From NCBI GenBank assembly GCA_026168455.1, contig CM047431.1, positions 56,412,539-56,476,538 of the forward strand: a stretch of DNA of 64,000 nt, given 5' to 3'. How positions within the stretch are numbered: the first letter of the stretch is position 1; every line of letters begins with the position of its first letter. The notes under the pieces are model-generated. The model did no database searches and had not been told where the DNA came from. It worked only from the letters and a program-made list of their open reading frames with translations. Shown piece by piece: positions 12,857 to 27,800 of this stretch. This DNA comes from Theocolax elegans. Lineage: Eukaryota; Arthropoda; Insecta; Hymenoptera; Cerocephalidae. The position numbers were made by a program, and so were the translations under genes.

Positions 12857-15800
12857 CTGTAATACAATAATTAACGATTTAAATTATGAAAATCGCACAT
12901 ATAGGTAAATTGGGCATAATTGAAAAAGGCATTGATTTGTAATTTTGGCATTGGCAGTTTTTGCTCTTCATTTACAAATTTTTATTAATTTTAATATGTT
13001 CAAAATGAGATAAATTTCCCAGTAATAGAATATTTTTAAATACTTTGTACTCCTAGAATTGCAGTAATTAATGACCTTTTTTAATTATGTCGATTCTTGG
13101 ATAATATTTTACGTCGATAGGGTAGAAAGAGTAACATCCTTTTAAACATTGTGTTTTTTTTTGTTTGTCTGATCTAAAGTAAATCTTACCAGATGGAACG
13201 TGTGGATGTGGACACCCGACGACTTTATGCTCTCTAAACCAATCCGCGCTTAGTGGTCCTAATAGTCCTAAAGGTACCATGCTTTGTTTCGAATAAAAAA
13301 TGTAATCTATTATACCCTTGAAGTCAAACCTGCAACGAGTGAGAAGAAAAAGTAAATAATCTATACGTTGACGTACTTAACATAACGACACGAAGAAAAA
13401 TGTTTGACTAATAATAACTACACTTTTTAGTAAAATAATACAAGTCGGAGAACAAATAAGTTTATACGCATACTGTACAAATTTTTTTTATACTGAAAGT
13501 TTTCCTCACCTTATCTCTAATGAGTCTAGTAATTATTAATCAAAAAATTTTTTCCGTGGATAAATAAAATGTTATTATTTCAATGTAAAAAAAAGAGAAA
13601 AAAAGATGAATAATTTGGTTGCAGGGTGTACGCAATAACTCACGTGTAATTGGTATACGGCATAATGTCTTCGCTGTAGGCTGACGCGAGCTTGAAGGAG
13701 TGAGTGAACTCGTTGGCTTTGTCGCAGCCGGAGATCTTTTGCAGGCACGATTTGTAAGCCAAGTCTTTGAAGTCACGATGGTCCGACGCTACTCGCCCGG
13801 AGGTCAGGAACTCGATTACGCCTGTTTCGGCAACAAAAAAATAATCGATTATTACTACTTTCGAAATAGTTCCGCAATCGGTAACTCATTGATTATTCGA
13901 TCGAACATCGGCACATACACGCATGCGAAAGTACACGGAGAAAAAAGTTCTAATAAAAATGACGATGGTACTGAGACGATTGGAGAGACAGACTGCGTAA
14001 TTATTTTAAAAATTACTATTGTTTGGACGTAAAACCTTGTAATATATTGATACTGTGCAACATAGTAATTTTTATAATTTGTCAACTCTCGACTACTCAG
14101 TGACGTTTTCATTTTAACTATAGCATTTTTTTCCATGTATAACTATTGTTCTACCGACCATCTATCATATCAATCTTTTGTTATAACGAGCAACTATATT
14201 TCTTTTTATTTAATTGTATAAATCATTGAAGGAGTGTTAGACTCAATTATGTTATCGACCGAGTGAATTCAGAGGTTTACGATTAATAAATTCACTATAA
14301 ATTAATAAATATTGTAAATTACGTAAAGCCAAGACATCGTTGCTCATCTATTGTATATACTAATGAGATACTTATCAACACAAAAATATAGATGTAGTCA
14401 AAAATGGTGATGAGTAGAAATTTCACTCTTATATTCATAACAATAAAATTTAGATTCATACATTTTTTTAATGCTTCAAAATATTTGTTTGAAATTTAGT
14501 TTAGCGATAAATATACTAATAATGATGCCTCGCATTATTCATCAAGATAATTTTTTCGTCTCCATTGGCTTGGTCGATAACAATTTACAATGGCATGTAG
14601 CTACATTCTTGCCATTTGTTTATTTATTTAAGCTTAAACCTTTTACAAAATGAGGAGAAACAAAAACTAAGATGAGAAATAACTTGTAAACTAAAAATAA
14701 AAAAATAAAGTGAAAAAAAATGTTGTAATCCAGATGTATAAATTCGTGTAATTAGTAAGACAAATCCACGATTAACCTTGATAAAATAAAGGAAGAAAGG
14801 AAGGAAGAAAAGAAGAAAGTCTTACCGGAGTCGGGCAATGAATTGAAGTCGCCGCAGAGGAGCAGCTGAACGTTGGAAGCGTCGGACTTGTGTCCAGGCC
14901 TAAACGACTGGCCGGCTTGGTCGAGAATGGACTTGAGCTCGTTACTCAGCATCATCGTTTGGATTAGCTTGACGTCGCAAAATTCTGGATCCCAATGCAA
15001 GTGAGCTGTACATACCAAAATTGGCTGTTGCACCTGGGCCGGATCTGATGGTAAGCCTTTAATTACAAATTCATTTACTTTTCTTTTGACAACACAAGAG
15101 TAACAATTTTCATTAGTCTACCTAATATTCGTGTCACACTGTAGGTTGTAATATTTTAATTGTAAGTCCATTTAATGTGAAGCGTCGTTAATTTATTTAT
15201 TGGGTTTTTTTGTTGTTAACTATGCGGAATTTCGGTATAAACCTCGATTTTACAAGATATATTATTGGAAACTATAACTTTTAGCAAAATTTGAATGGCT
15301 TCTAAATGTTGATCAATGTAAGGTATCATTTAACGGTGGATTTTAATTTGAGAAAGGAAAAATGGTATTTACAATGTACTACTTAAACGCGTACGTCTGA
15401 TAAAATCTTGATTTTTTTCACTTACACATTGTCGTTCTGGTCTTCACTTTCACTTTTATTATTTTCATCAATACTACAGCGGATCTATAATTTCACTTTG
15501 ATATCCATAGTTCACTGGTGAATCGTATTTTACCCATTTAGAAAATACACGAATTTATGTTATTCAACATCCACCCACTCAATAAATAAAAAAAGTATAT
15601 AGATGTGTGTATATACACACTTGAACTCATCAAGGTTAAAATTCAACAACACCTCGTAAAAATAATATCCTACGGAATTCTAAAACGCCCTTTACTTTCC
15701 CCCTAAACCTCTAATTGAAAGTATCCCCGATTAATCACTCTTCCCTCCCTCTCTCGGTCTCTCTCTTTCTTAACGAAAAGGCAAGAGGTGTTCCTATTTA

Positions 15801-18800
15801 ATTGCCAAATATAAAAAGGTTAAAGCTTCCTTTTTGGTTAATAAAACCGTGAGAGGAGAAGACCGAACGAGCTTTCTCTTAATTACACTGCGCGGTCGAT
15901 AAAAAAAGCCCTAAGGGTGGGGCCAGGGGGTAGGGAAGAGGACTAATAAAAAAAATAGTAGAGGACGTGGGCGGGAGGGGGGGGACGAGGTATAGAGGGC
16001 CATAAGGTATTTTACGAGCCACTTTCTAGGCAGTCGAACTGAATGTTCCTCGACAGTAAAGTTAGCCCTTGTTGTTGTTGCCGCTATCCCTCCCTCCCTC
16101 CACCCCCGCCCTTCCTTTTTTTTCATCCTCGCTCTTTGGACTTTTTTACGAAGGTATATATGAGTTTTATTTCGGGTAAGGAAGTTTTGGGGCTCATTAA
16201 AAATGTAATGTGTTATTTCGAGGAGTAAGTTTGTTTACGCTGGCACTCGGGCGGTTTAATAGTATGTTTATAGGATAAGGGGAACGGAACGAGGAGGGAA
16301 GGGGGGGGGGTGGTTAATTAAGCTTTTATTATTTTTCCTTTGTTCAGTAACAGTTGGTTGTACGAGTGTGACTGATCGGAGTAATCGTTACGACGAGACA
16401 AGAAAAAAATGACAACGTTGCACATTCTAATTAACTCGAACGGTAATCGTCGATGATAAACGTTGATAATCGAACGCAAGGATGTATCGTTAAGGGGGGA
16501 GAGAGAGGGGGAGGGGGGTTAGAGTAAATTATCGCGAAATAGTTGTTAGGAATAACGCACCATTGTCCCAAGCGGCCTCCTTGGTCCTAAGCAAGGCAGC
16601 GAGGCCGATGTTATCCTTGGGCATGACTCTGTTAAGCATATTGTCCGAGCCCTCGGCGTTTGCCATCGCCAGCTGATTGAATTCCACGAGGTGCTCCTTG
16701 ATCAGCGTGAACCTGCCCAACAAAACCAATACGTCAAACCACATCCTTGTATCACCATCAATATATATATATATAATATGCGCACCTATCTACGAGATAA
16801 TTGATTTTATATGTAATATATCTTTTGAATAATTCCTTATTATATAATAAATATATGTATTTTCTTTAATGATTAATTCATTTATCCTATATTATTACCC
16901 ATAACAGTTACGTCCATAAAAAATCATTTTTAACCAACTTCTAATTTTTAATAAGTTTGTCGATCGGTGTATAAAAGCTATATAAATAACTATATTCGTA
17001 ACCCCAAAAGATAAAAGAAGTGGTTTAATTTGCAGGAGGTAATTGATAAAGAAAATAAAAATACTGTTAATCAAAGTGATAGGAAACAAACGAAGAGAGG
17101 AATGGATTAAACGAAGTTAACGCGAAAGTCGAATAATCTTCTCCGTTACAACGAAACTCTGGAAATCCTAATTAACACTATTACCAAAGTTAATTCTTTT
17201 TACTTTATCTCGACCCGAGGGTTGATCACGTAAGGAAATAAGATAACCTTTACACAATTTAAAACTCACCCGTTAAAAAAAAAAGAAGGAAAGAAAGAGA
17301 AAAAGAAAGGAAAATAGGAAAATAAGAAGATGAAAGGAGAAGTAAAAAAGTTTAAAACGATCGATTCTACCGTAGCAGTCACGCAACTTTGACGTTTGCG
17401 TAAGTACGCCTATATTCCCACAAGTTATAAAACCAAGGATTTTAATGTCCCGGAAATTGGACTCTTCTCCCTTTCCTTTATTTTTTTTTCTTCTTACGTC
17501 CATTACCAATCGGAACGAGGATGTCGGTAAACGAGGGTGAGAACATTTCGTTGGATTAGAATCTCAAATATACTTATTATCACGCGTCTACGTAAGCTTC
17601 ATTCTTTAAAATCGATAAACGATCTAATACTTAAATTATTATTTATCAAAAGAAAAAACACGAACTACAATAGTGTGTACGATTAAAGTATAAAATATTT
17701 CAATAAAAATGAAGAAAAATTAGGATGGACTGTATTCATCTATTTTTTATTGTCTGCAACATTTTAGGTGTGCGTGTGTATATATATATGTGTATGCGCG
17801 AGCGGTCGCGTAGACCACCAGTTTTATTATACACGGCGCACTTAGAAAGTAAGGGTACTCGACTCCTAACGATGTCGTTAGCTCAGCAACGCGGAAATCA
17901 ACGAAGAAAAGCGCGTCCTTCGATTGGCGTTTATTGCCCTCCTCGAGCCTCCATCTCTTATATGCTTCCATAACGAAACCCATACGATGCGCGTATAGGT
18001 ATAAATTTACCTTTTTTTCATCCTCTCCATTTCGGTTGAATATCAATTCCGCGGTTCTTTTTCTTTTCATCTCGAGAATCGACAAAATCATTTTTTTCTT
18101 TTTTTTTTCGCGGAAATGCGGCTTTTACTCAACGTTCCGGTCATCATCTTGGTTTTCACGTATAGAACGAGAGGAATAATCGCGTATAATCCTACATCAT
18201 CGAAACGGAGCATCCCGTTACAACGCGATTAATTGGTATATCTTCGACATCGATCATCGATTCGACACCGAGTTCGCGTACGAATTCGATCGACATCGGG
18301 AAATGAAAAAAGGAAAGAAATATTAAACGCAAGAGGGAGAAGAGAGGGATAGAGAGACGGATTGTTAAAGGACACATATATCGAAGTAAAAGAGAGCAGG
18401 CCATTAGCTGTGCACGATGCCATAGGTAAGGTGGACGAGTTAATAGCCACTCGCCAGTCGCCGATAGGAAAGTCCTCGGTGTCTCGTTAACGAATATTCG
18501 AACCGCAGAGAAGAAAATCTGCCCCGAGAGATGAAGATACCGGGATGAAGAGCGAGTTCAATCACGATTTTCTTTGATTTAGTCGTCATACGCGTCAGTT
18601 TAATCTTACCACGTCTCTCTCTCTCTCTTTCTCTCTCTATGCGTGTTACGTGTGTATGCACTGACATTTCTATTAACCGTCCAGTCCATCCTATAATTTT
18701 TTAATTATTTTAAAATTTCGTATTTATGTTACAACCACTAATTTCAAAGATTCATCAGCGATTGGCTATTTTTTAAATTTTTAACTTGTTTTTTTTGTAA

Positions 18801-21800
18801 AAATTATTAAGCGTCGAGGAGGGTAAGTGCCCTGCTAGAAATCAGAAAATTAAAAATCGGCAAATAATAGGTTATTAACAAAATTAACGTATTTTATAGC
18901 TACTTCTGCTAGCTTGTTACCACTGTTAAATGAAACGCTTTTTCCTCTTTAATTCGCCTATTTCTTAGATTCAAAACAGCTAATCATTACGATATGTTCA
19001 TTTAAGTCCTTGTTTCAACCCATAAAAGATCGGATTATTTGATAAAATGGACACCGAAACAATACCTATTTCCTAGCTATATTTAAATGACATTTTAAAT
19101 AGATTTGGAAAATAAATTGGAAATATTGTAAATCTGAATGATACTTTAAAATGACTGGTTTAAATGCAGAATTAAGAGTAAATTAGTATTAGTATTCGAG
19201 TAAACGATCCAATTTGATTAAAAATTTGGAGTTTTAAGTACATGTATGGCCAGAAGGTGAGGTGAAAATATTTGGAGGTTACGGCAATCTATTAAATCGA
19301 CGAACGCAGTGGGAAAAAGCGTTTCATTTAACCTATTAACTGACTACTTTTAATTCCTAATTTTTAGTTCACATTTCCAGCAGGGTGTATCGATACCGAT
19401 TGTTGTAGAATTAAATCAACTTTGGTGGTTTTTATATTCCGATACACCTTTGATTGAATATGTATAATAAAATCAATTATTTATTTAAATTAATAGCTGA
19501 ACTTAAAAGTAAAATATTGACACCGTATCTGATTGATGTTTGTATAAAATTGCGTATCTTGTTCTAATTCAAGTGGATGCAAGACATTGTCAAATATTCG
19601 GAACTTTAGGTTTTACTACTACTTTTTTTTGTAAACTTTGAGTTCTAAGTTTTTGAAGATTATACTACTGATTGAATCTAGATGTCAAAATCTTATTAAA
19701 AATAATTTTCTAACAACCTTCAGCCGCAACACTAGATACAAATGATTTTTTTAACGCGTTTTTTTGTCAATTTATCACCATTTCATTTAAACTCAATGCT
19801 GATCTGCGATAAAGGTATGCGACGTCTTTGCGAAGAAAGTGCTTGCATGATAAATACATAATTCCTCAGTAATGATTATTTGAATATCGTATTATAATGA
19901 AATATAAGAGAGCATCACAAGAATATATATGTTATAAAACCCGAAGATTCTAACTAAAAGATGAATTAAAAAAATATACATAATATTCAGGTACGTGAAG
20001 GCTAAATGTGAAGAGCAAATTTATCGAAACAATGAATTTAAAATAATAAATAATGACTTATCGTCGGTAACGATTACGAAAATCGAATTTTCCCGCTACG
20101 CAGAAATCTTAATTATTTATGTATAATGATTATTCAAATAATGCTGTAAATGATAGCGTAAATACCAGAGTAAATAGCATTGCGGATAGATTTTTCAAAA
20201 AAAGGTAACCTATTATTAATAAAAATAATGTACTATCACATCCCCTTAATTTGAAATAAAAAAAAAACATGTAAATAATGTTTCGATAATTAGCATATTC
20301 GGATAAACATAATATTTGTTTACACGGGACAGTATGGAAAAGTAAAAAGAAAATATTTAGACGAAATGCGTTACTTGGCAATTCTGTAGAAAATGGCACA
20401 GCCATCGACGTATTTCCGGTCGTTCTCAGCCATCGTCTTGGCACGAGATTTCGGGGAGAATATACCGTCGTAGCCTTCCATTTTGAGCTCAGGTAGGAAG
20501 AAATTGTAAAATTGGTCCGTCTCGACTTCTTGGAGGCTTATGATGTCAGCCGCGTAGTGCCTGATTTCGTCCAGTATGCCCTTCTTACGGTACTCCCAGT
20601 CGAGAGCCCAACTGGGGCAGTAACCGTACATTTGCCTCGTTGCGTATTTGTCGCTTAACACGTTGTAACACATCACAGTAAAGATGCCTGAAACACAAAA
20701 CACACACATTTTACTTTTTCTATTCGTTCACCTATTGATTCGTTTGACTTCGCTGCCTATACAAGGTGATTATAAACTCCTCCTTCTAGAAATTCTGCAT
20801 CTCGAGTTGCGGGTAAACCTATTTTTTGGTCCCTCATGGTCAAATCATTATATCATAGAGAATACTCTTTTTTAATTTTTTATCAATGATCAAAAAAAGT
20901 TTTTGGGGATTTATGACACCAAATCTCCATTTTGTATAGTATAATACAAGTAATCTGTTAAATTTCGATATCAATATATATTGAGTATAATTGATGATTG
21001 TTACGTATAATAAAGATTTTTTAGGTTAGCTTTTCTCATTTCTAACTAATGGTTGTAGGTTAAGTAGCACTTAAATTACTTAAATTGACGTAAACTCGCT
21101 TATTTTTTCGACAAGATCATCGAATACTTATATATCTATGGCCCATCGGATTTTTTATTTGGAACAAATAATTATATTTCACAATTTTGAACTATTTTAT
21201 TTTTCAAAACCTAAGTGCTCTCCTGCTAAGTCGGATATAGGTACTTGTATAATTTTTTATACAAGTTACGCACACTAATCTTAATGAAGATTATGCTGCT
21301 AAGACACTTATATTCGTCCCGACTTTTCCAAGAGGGTGAGAAATTTTAAATCGTAGAGATCTACCTAAAGGTAAAGTACCCAATACTTGGACAAAGCGAA
21401 AAATTGGACCGAAACTTGGACAACGGTTAGTAACTACTAATAACTACAGACGACTACAAATATAACGAGAATATCTATTTGTTTGTATTAATTATAATTA
21501 AAACCATCTAATTATATCAAAATTATGTTACTTCGAGACTTTTTATTGTAAATTTATTGTAATACGCAATAAAAGTTTTCGAGGTTATGTTTTGTCTTAA
21601 GACTGTACACGTTTAGGTGCTTTTCTAATCCCCATAAGGTAGTAGTTGGATACGAGTTGAACTGAGGATGCATGTTATTTAAATGTCCAAGTATAGGGTC
21701 AATCAGCGTCCAAGTACTACTCCGCACAAAAAATTGTGTCCAACTACTACGATTTTGTACGTAACTTTTTAAACATTACTATCTATACTATTTTAATTGT

Positions 21801-24800
21801 GAATCTATTTGTTTTTGTAAAAATTAGTTAATTATACAGCGTACTAATAGTTCCATACAAAAATTTTGACATTGTTCGTTAGTAATATTAAAATATAACC
21901 TCTAAAAGAAAAAGTTCGTAAAAATCTGTCCAAGTATTGGGTACTTTACCTTACTTTTGTACTTAAATTTTACTAATAATTTCCTTAAAAATAATTTTAT
22001 TTTAATATAATAATCATAATTATGGGAAATTTCACGTCTGTCGAGCTCAATTCATTATTTTTCACCATATTTCAGATGATGAATGTTCAATATTTTTGTT
22101 GCTGCTGATCTCACAATCTCTCTTTTCATAGAAAATCGTTCATCTTATAAAACCACGGATCTCTTTTCATGTATCATGATTTCGTGTGATTTATTTTAGC
22201 TAAATTTTAGCTAAATGAATTCTCATAGCAAATTATCATTTTCAACTTTAATTAGCAACTCAATATCAATATCAATTTACATTTCAAAACAATTGTTCTT
22301 GCTGTTTGATTATCGTAGCCATAAATTAAAAAAATACGAAACTGCCGATTAGACAATATTTACGTATTTTGTATGAAAATATGAAGTCTTAATTAAATCC
22401 TTGAATGTATTAACTAATCATTGACGTTATTATTTAATCAAAGAACCAATACCTTGAATGTCCAACCCCGATGAATGATATTTCGATGTGGAAAGGGCTC
22501 GAATAACGGAAAGTAAGGTTGATCGGTAAGTATAAAAGCTCGTATTCTTGATTATAGATATAGTCTAAGAGAAAAGATTAGGAACGTTATCACGGGATTA
22601 AGACTTTCGTTTACTCTCCCGAGATTTCGCAAGTCTCTTTCTCAATGGTTACTCAACGGCAAAGCACGAGGGGGTGTAATTCTAAATAATTACATCAATG
22701 ATTCCATGTTTGAGCAATTTATGTAAAATTGAAAGGTTGCTTATGCGCTCGATTCATCCGTGTAGTTGATAATTTAACGAATATATTCAGGTACGACTAC
22801 TAGCTATAGATATAGATAGATAACCTATTTGAGAAATAGTATTTCACTTAATAAGATGTTGTTGTTGATCTATTCCAGATATAACGTTTTTTCCCACATT
22901 TCACTACTATTTATCGAATTGATATTCAAATGTAGTTGTGTGTTTAATACTGTTATTCATCTCGTAAACGTAGATTAACTTTGAATAGTGCAACCAAGAT
23001 GCAAATCTATTGTAAATTAGACAAACGCGTCGAAAGCGAATTGAGTTAAAGTAATGTTCACTTTTTCTTTTATAAAATACTTCAAACGACGTCGTAAAAT
23101 GTACTTATATCGCATAAATTGCCTACCTAATAAGGTACAATTCGTTTATATATATATATAAAGAAAACTGCTTCATCCGTATAAACTGTTAATGGAACGA
23201 TTTACATATGTTACAGCTATAATCCTAAAATATCCCATATTAGCGTAACATTGGTAACGTCATCGCTCGGTCACACCGTTAAGGAAAAAATAATTTGAAA
23301 CGAGCGTGAATAACTCTACTTGATAAATTTTCAGCGGACACTGAGCCATTGCGAAATTAAAAGAGAGAGAAAGAGAGAGAGGTGGAAGGGATGATAGGTT
23401 TTGGGTATATAGTGAGGAGAAACTGAAAAGAAATGAGGTGAATGCGTGCAGCCATTTCCTGCATGTGTACGATCTCAACCATGAACTTTAAGGATAAGAG
23501 GATCAGCATAAAATGAGCTGTCTTCCCTACAGCTGCATAAATTCTGCCCTCTGGGGTCCAAAGCGGTGGCTCGTGTGCGTACTATACATGTGTATGGTGG
23601 ATAGGGGAGGGGGAGGAGGGGGGCGGCGGGGGATATTCAGTGACGTTTATGCCAAGGCATCACGTGTATTTCGTAAGTGAGGTCTACGTCTATGTACGTA
23701 TGCACCGAAGGGGTTCTCTTTGATCTATTCTGCGTAATCTCATTAGAGAGGATTATTCGAATGCGTGTACTGGAATTCAATGCTCGTATGTATGTGTGTA
23801 TATATATATATATATAGCTATATAGTTACACGAATCTATACAACTACAACGTATGTGTATACATATGTATACGTTCAATGAATAACTTTCAGTACGTGGA
23901 GTTCGCAATTTAATTAATGACGCTTGACAACTTTCCTCACAACTTTCCTCATATATTTATTTGCCGCACATTTTTTAACACTTACGTTTTTCTAGAGTTT
24001 TCCTGTTGACAATAGTAACGTTCGCACTTCCGGGCCGTTTACACATTTTCATTTAGACGAATTTTTTTTTTTTCGCGAGGAAAATATATTTTTTCATGCA
24101 CAGTTTGAAATTGCTCAATCGTTCAAGACATTTCGAAATGTTAAAGTAACGCCGGACAATTAGCTTGACTGAGTCACATAAAAAGAGAGAAGCTCTCCGA
24201 AAATCAGTGTAATCCTAGGTAAAGCCCATCGTGAGAATTACACAAACGAGTCCACCTAACTCGTGTATAAAAGAGAGAGAGAGAGAGAGGTAAAATGTAT
24301 AACAATTAAATTTATCCGACGTTCTTCCAGGGCATTAAAAGCATCCTATTCTCAATTTCACATCCCATTTTCTTAAAACAGGTTTCCCAGTGTCAGTGTG
24401 TCCCTCTCCCCTCCCCCCCCTGCCTCTCACCCCTCTATGGCAATCAAGGATTCAAACGACGAGAAGAACGAGGCAAATAAAGATAAAACGAGGGGATGAA
24501 AATCAGGAACGTTTTCATAAACGCTAACGGAAGGGAAGGGTGTGCATTATATATATATACATATATATTCTCGGTCAATATATACTCGGTCAAAAATTGT
24601 CGTCGAGGGGGAGATTTTAACGAGGTATTTCCATGTAGGTGATGCACAAAAACCGGGGTACGAGGCTGTATGCGCAACACCAAACTTTTTTTTTCTTCGA
24701 AGATCCACTTACTTTCCGATATAGAAGTTTGTATATAAAAACTCGGTACTCACGTTTTAAAAAACCTCGCTCTCCTACAGCTCTTTTTCTTTGGTTTTAA

Positions 24801-27800
24801 AACCTTTGCGAAAAGAGTTTCCTTGTACTAAAGCGAGCCAAATGAACCTTTAAGGAAAACGACGGAATGTTGAATGTAGTTTTCCGTTGTTGGTTACACA
24901 CTATATATATATATATGTATACGGATGAGCTTGGCAATTCTAACGTGATTACTCGGCGATACCGGGATTACGCGGGGAAAATATCATCCGGGATTTAATT
25001 AGCTGCGTTGAACGGCACTCTCTCTCCCTCGCGGGATATTCCGGTTAATTGTTTAACTTTCAACTCCGAGTGAAGAATGAATCTGTTTGATAATTGAATT
25101 GGTTATACCTTTTTTACGAGAGTTGAAGGGATGATAAGGAGAAGGAGGAAGAGGAGGAAGTTGCCTAACGTTTTCAGATGGAACATGCACACACACACAC
25201 AGACACGGGGAAATAATGAAAATTTGGAGATTGGTTAAGCGAGAAAACGCGATATAAATTTACGACGCGGATCGTTACGCGTTTCGAAGGGTCTACATGT
25301 AATAATCTCGGAAGTATATACATATACATCCACACATGTATAGACGAGGGTAACGCGAGTAAGCAGTAATCAGTTGTTAAGGTTAACTGCAGCCGGTACC
25401 GCGAGCGAGAGGTGAAAGAGAGAAAGGGAAAGATCTTATAAATAAGCGATTTGGAATCTACTCTCTTATACATATGTATATAATATATACACCTCGAAAC
25501 GAGATTGCTCGCACATATATGAGTAATCGCTATTATTTAGTTATAACTGCTTTTCTCCGCTGAATATCTCGTAATTAGGTGTACTGCACTTTATCTATAT
25601 ACTTGTATACACTGCTCGTCTATATCGCCCCTCCCCCCCCCTTTCCTTCGGTAGTACAAGTGTGCCGCTCTGACGATTATTAGCTAATAAGGATATTTTA
25701 TATCCACGCACACATACTTTTACCGGTGAGTGTAATTATCGTGAGTTAAGTGACGTCTGATTGTGCGTTTAGAGGGAAGTAATACGGGAGGGGATTCTTC
25801 ATTTTCACAATGGTTTATCCTTCGGCTCTATACCTATATATACATATCTATACACCACGTCTCGCTCCTCAATTCCCAATTGATTTATTTCCTTTTCGAA
25901 TTCCTTGTGTACATACGTACGTTATGTAAACGATATTATAATTTACTAGTTATAAAATAATGTCCCTGTATATTATTAAATACTAATAATAATAAATAGA
26001 AGAGGGATACTAAAGCAGGTTGATCATATATTTATTCACGTGATTTTTCAATAATTTGTTCGTCTCTGTATCTTCATTCCGATTCCAAAGTTCGCGGACT
26101 TCTGTCCGATATGATTATCTTGGGGTTGTAGGGTTATTAGATATTCATGTCACGTGTGTATGTACAACAATATCGCAAATTTAGGCTGATCATGTGCACG
26201 ACGATCACTGACGATTCTTCCCTTACATGTAGGATCTCTACACTTAAAGATGGTATCGTACGAGCTGCCAAGATGTATATTTAACATTTGCAGTTTATAA
26301 AATAATCGTTACATGCTTTTTAATAGGTAAATATCCCATCTACAAATGGTTTGATTGAACCATGGTTTCATGAACGATGGACATATATATATATATATAA
26401 TAAAACGAGAAACACACGCGCAAACGAGTTTTACATTAGAACGTCAGCTGATATAACAATTCGATCAGATCGCATCCCGTCTGGGATTGTATAATAAATA
26501 ATAAATATACGAATATATATATGAATAAGCTTACCGATGCGTATCGAATCAACTGATCCTTCATCGAATCAAACGGATCAATCGGTGTAAAAATAAGGAA
26601 ACCCAATTTCCCACCCAGTTAAACGTCTTCACCGTGCACGAATCCCTGCACCAACTAGAACATAAATTACGCGTCCAACCTTTGCCCTCTCTTTCTCTTT
26701 CTCTTTCTTTGCTTTAGCACGAGGCTCCGAAGAGTAGGCTTCCCGTAGGCGTGGTTCCTCATTTTTTTAATTGTTGTCGTTGTTGTTGTTGTTGTTGCTG
26801 TAGCTCGCGATCCGGAACATCTTATTAGGTGCGGATGCACCGTTAGCTTCTGTTAATGAGATTGCGGATCTCGTCGACGTGACGAGCCGAGTTGGCCCTT
26901 TCGGCGCCAAGAAAATGTATTTATTGCCTCCTGATTGAATTAAAACGCCGTGAGGGTTATTTAAGGTGGTCCGAGTTACTTCACTCGCTTCGAGAACCAA
27001 CCCGTAGTTAATTGGATACTTCACATCGACTAATTAACTTATACCTCTTTATTTCGACGTTTCGGCATCCCTGAGAAAGCTGAATACACACACACACGCA
27101 CACACGCGTATTTTTCTTTTCCGTTATCATTACTCGATGTGTAACCAGAGATGTTACTCGTTTTAAGTAATAATGATTTATTATTAACTTAACGTCACCC
27201 TCCTCTATAAACTTAACTGAGCTTTTTACTTAAAAATTGTCTAATTTGATTAGTTTTGTTTTAGCTAATTACTATAATCGGTTAAAAATCATTAACGTGA
27301 AATATAATGGATAAATATAATACTTACTAGTAAAACATTATATTTGTTAATAACATATATGACTATTATTACCGAACAAGTTTTCAAATCCTTTGTTTTT
27401 AAGATTAACATTAATTAAAAACATATTAACAATTTGGAGTGTTTAATAAAACAATAAACTACAAATATAAATTATTATACTTTAAAGTTCAATTGAGTGA
27501 ATTGGATTACTCATTTTTGTATCAGATAACTGGTACATAGATAATTCATTAACTACACATTCTGTAGATTTCATCAAAATTAGCTACTAAGTACCTAAAA
27601 ATCCGACGCAATTTTCTCGCACAAAAAATTATTAAAATATCCATTAGTAAATAGAAATGCAAAGGCTTTCAAAATATAATTAGTTTCTTTATCGCAATGT
27701 GATAGTCAAATCACACGTGATCTGCCTCAAAATAGTTGCTAAAATATAAAACTAAAAATTTAAAAGAATTCGTAGGCGATGTTTAAGTAATGTAGAAGAT

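Noticed and set aside
12439..12867. 142-codon minus-strand frame over the last twin exon
   Set aside because: It is the wrong frame of the twin exon, continuing into the 3' UTR repeat. The true frame stops at 12780.
26767..27024. 85-codon open frame on the minus strand ending in poly-Asn
   Set aside because: Its composition is fairly protein-like, but it starts with GTG rather than ATG, ends in a TTG microsatellite, and has no clear splice sites or known homology. Too weak to call.
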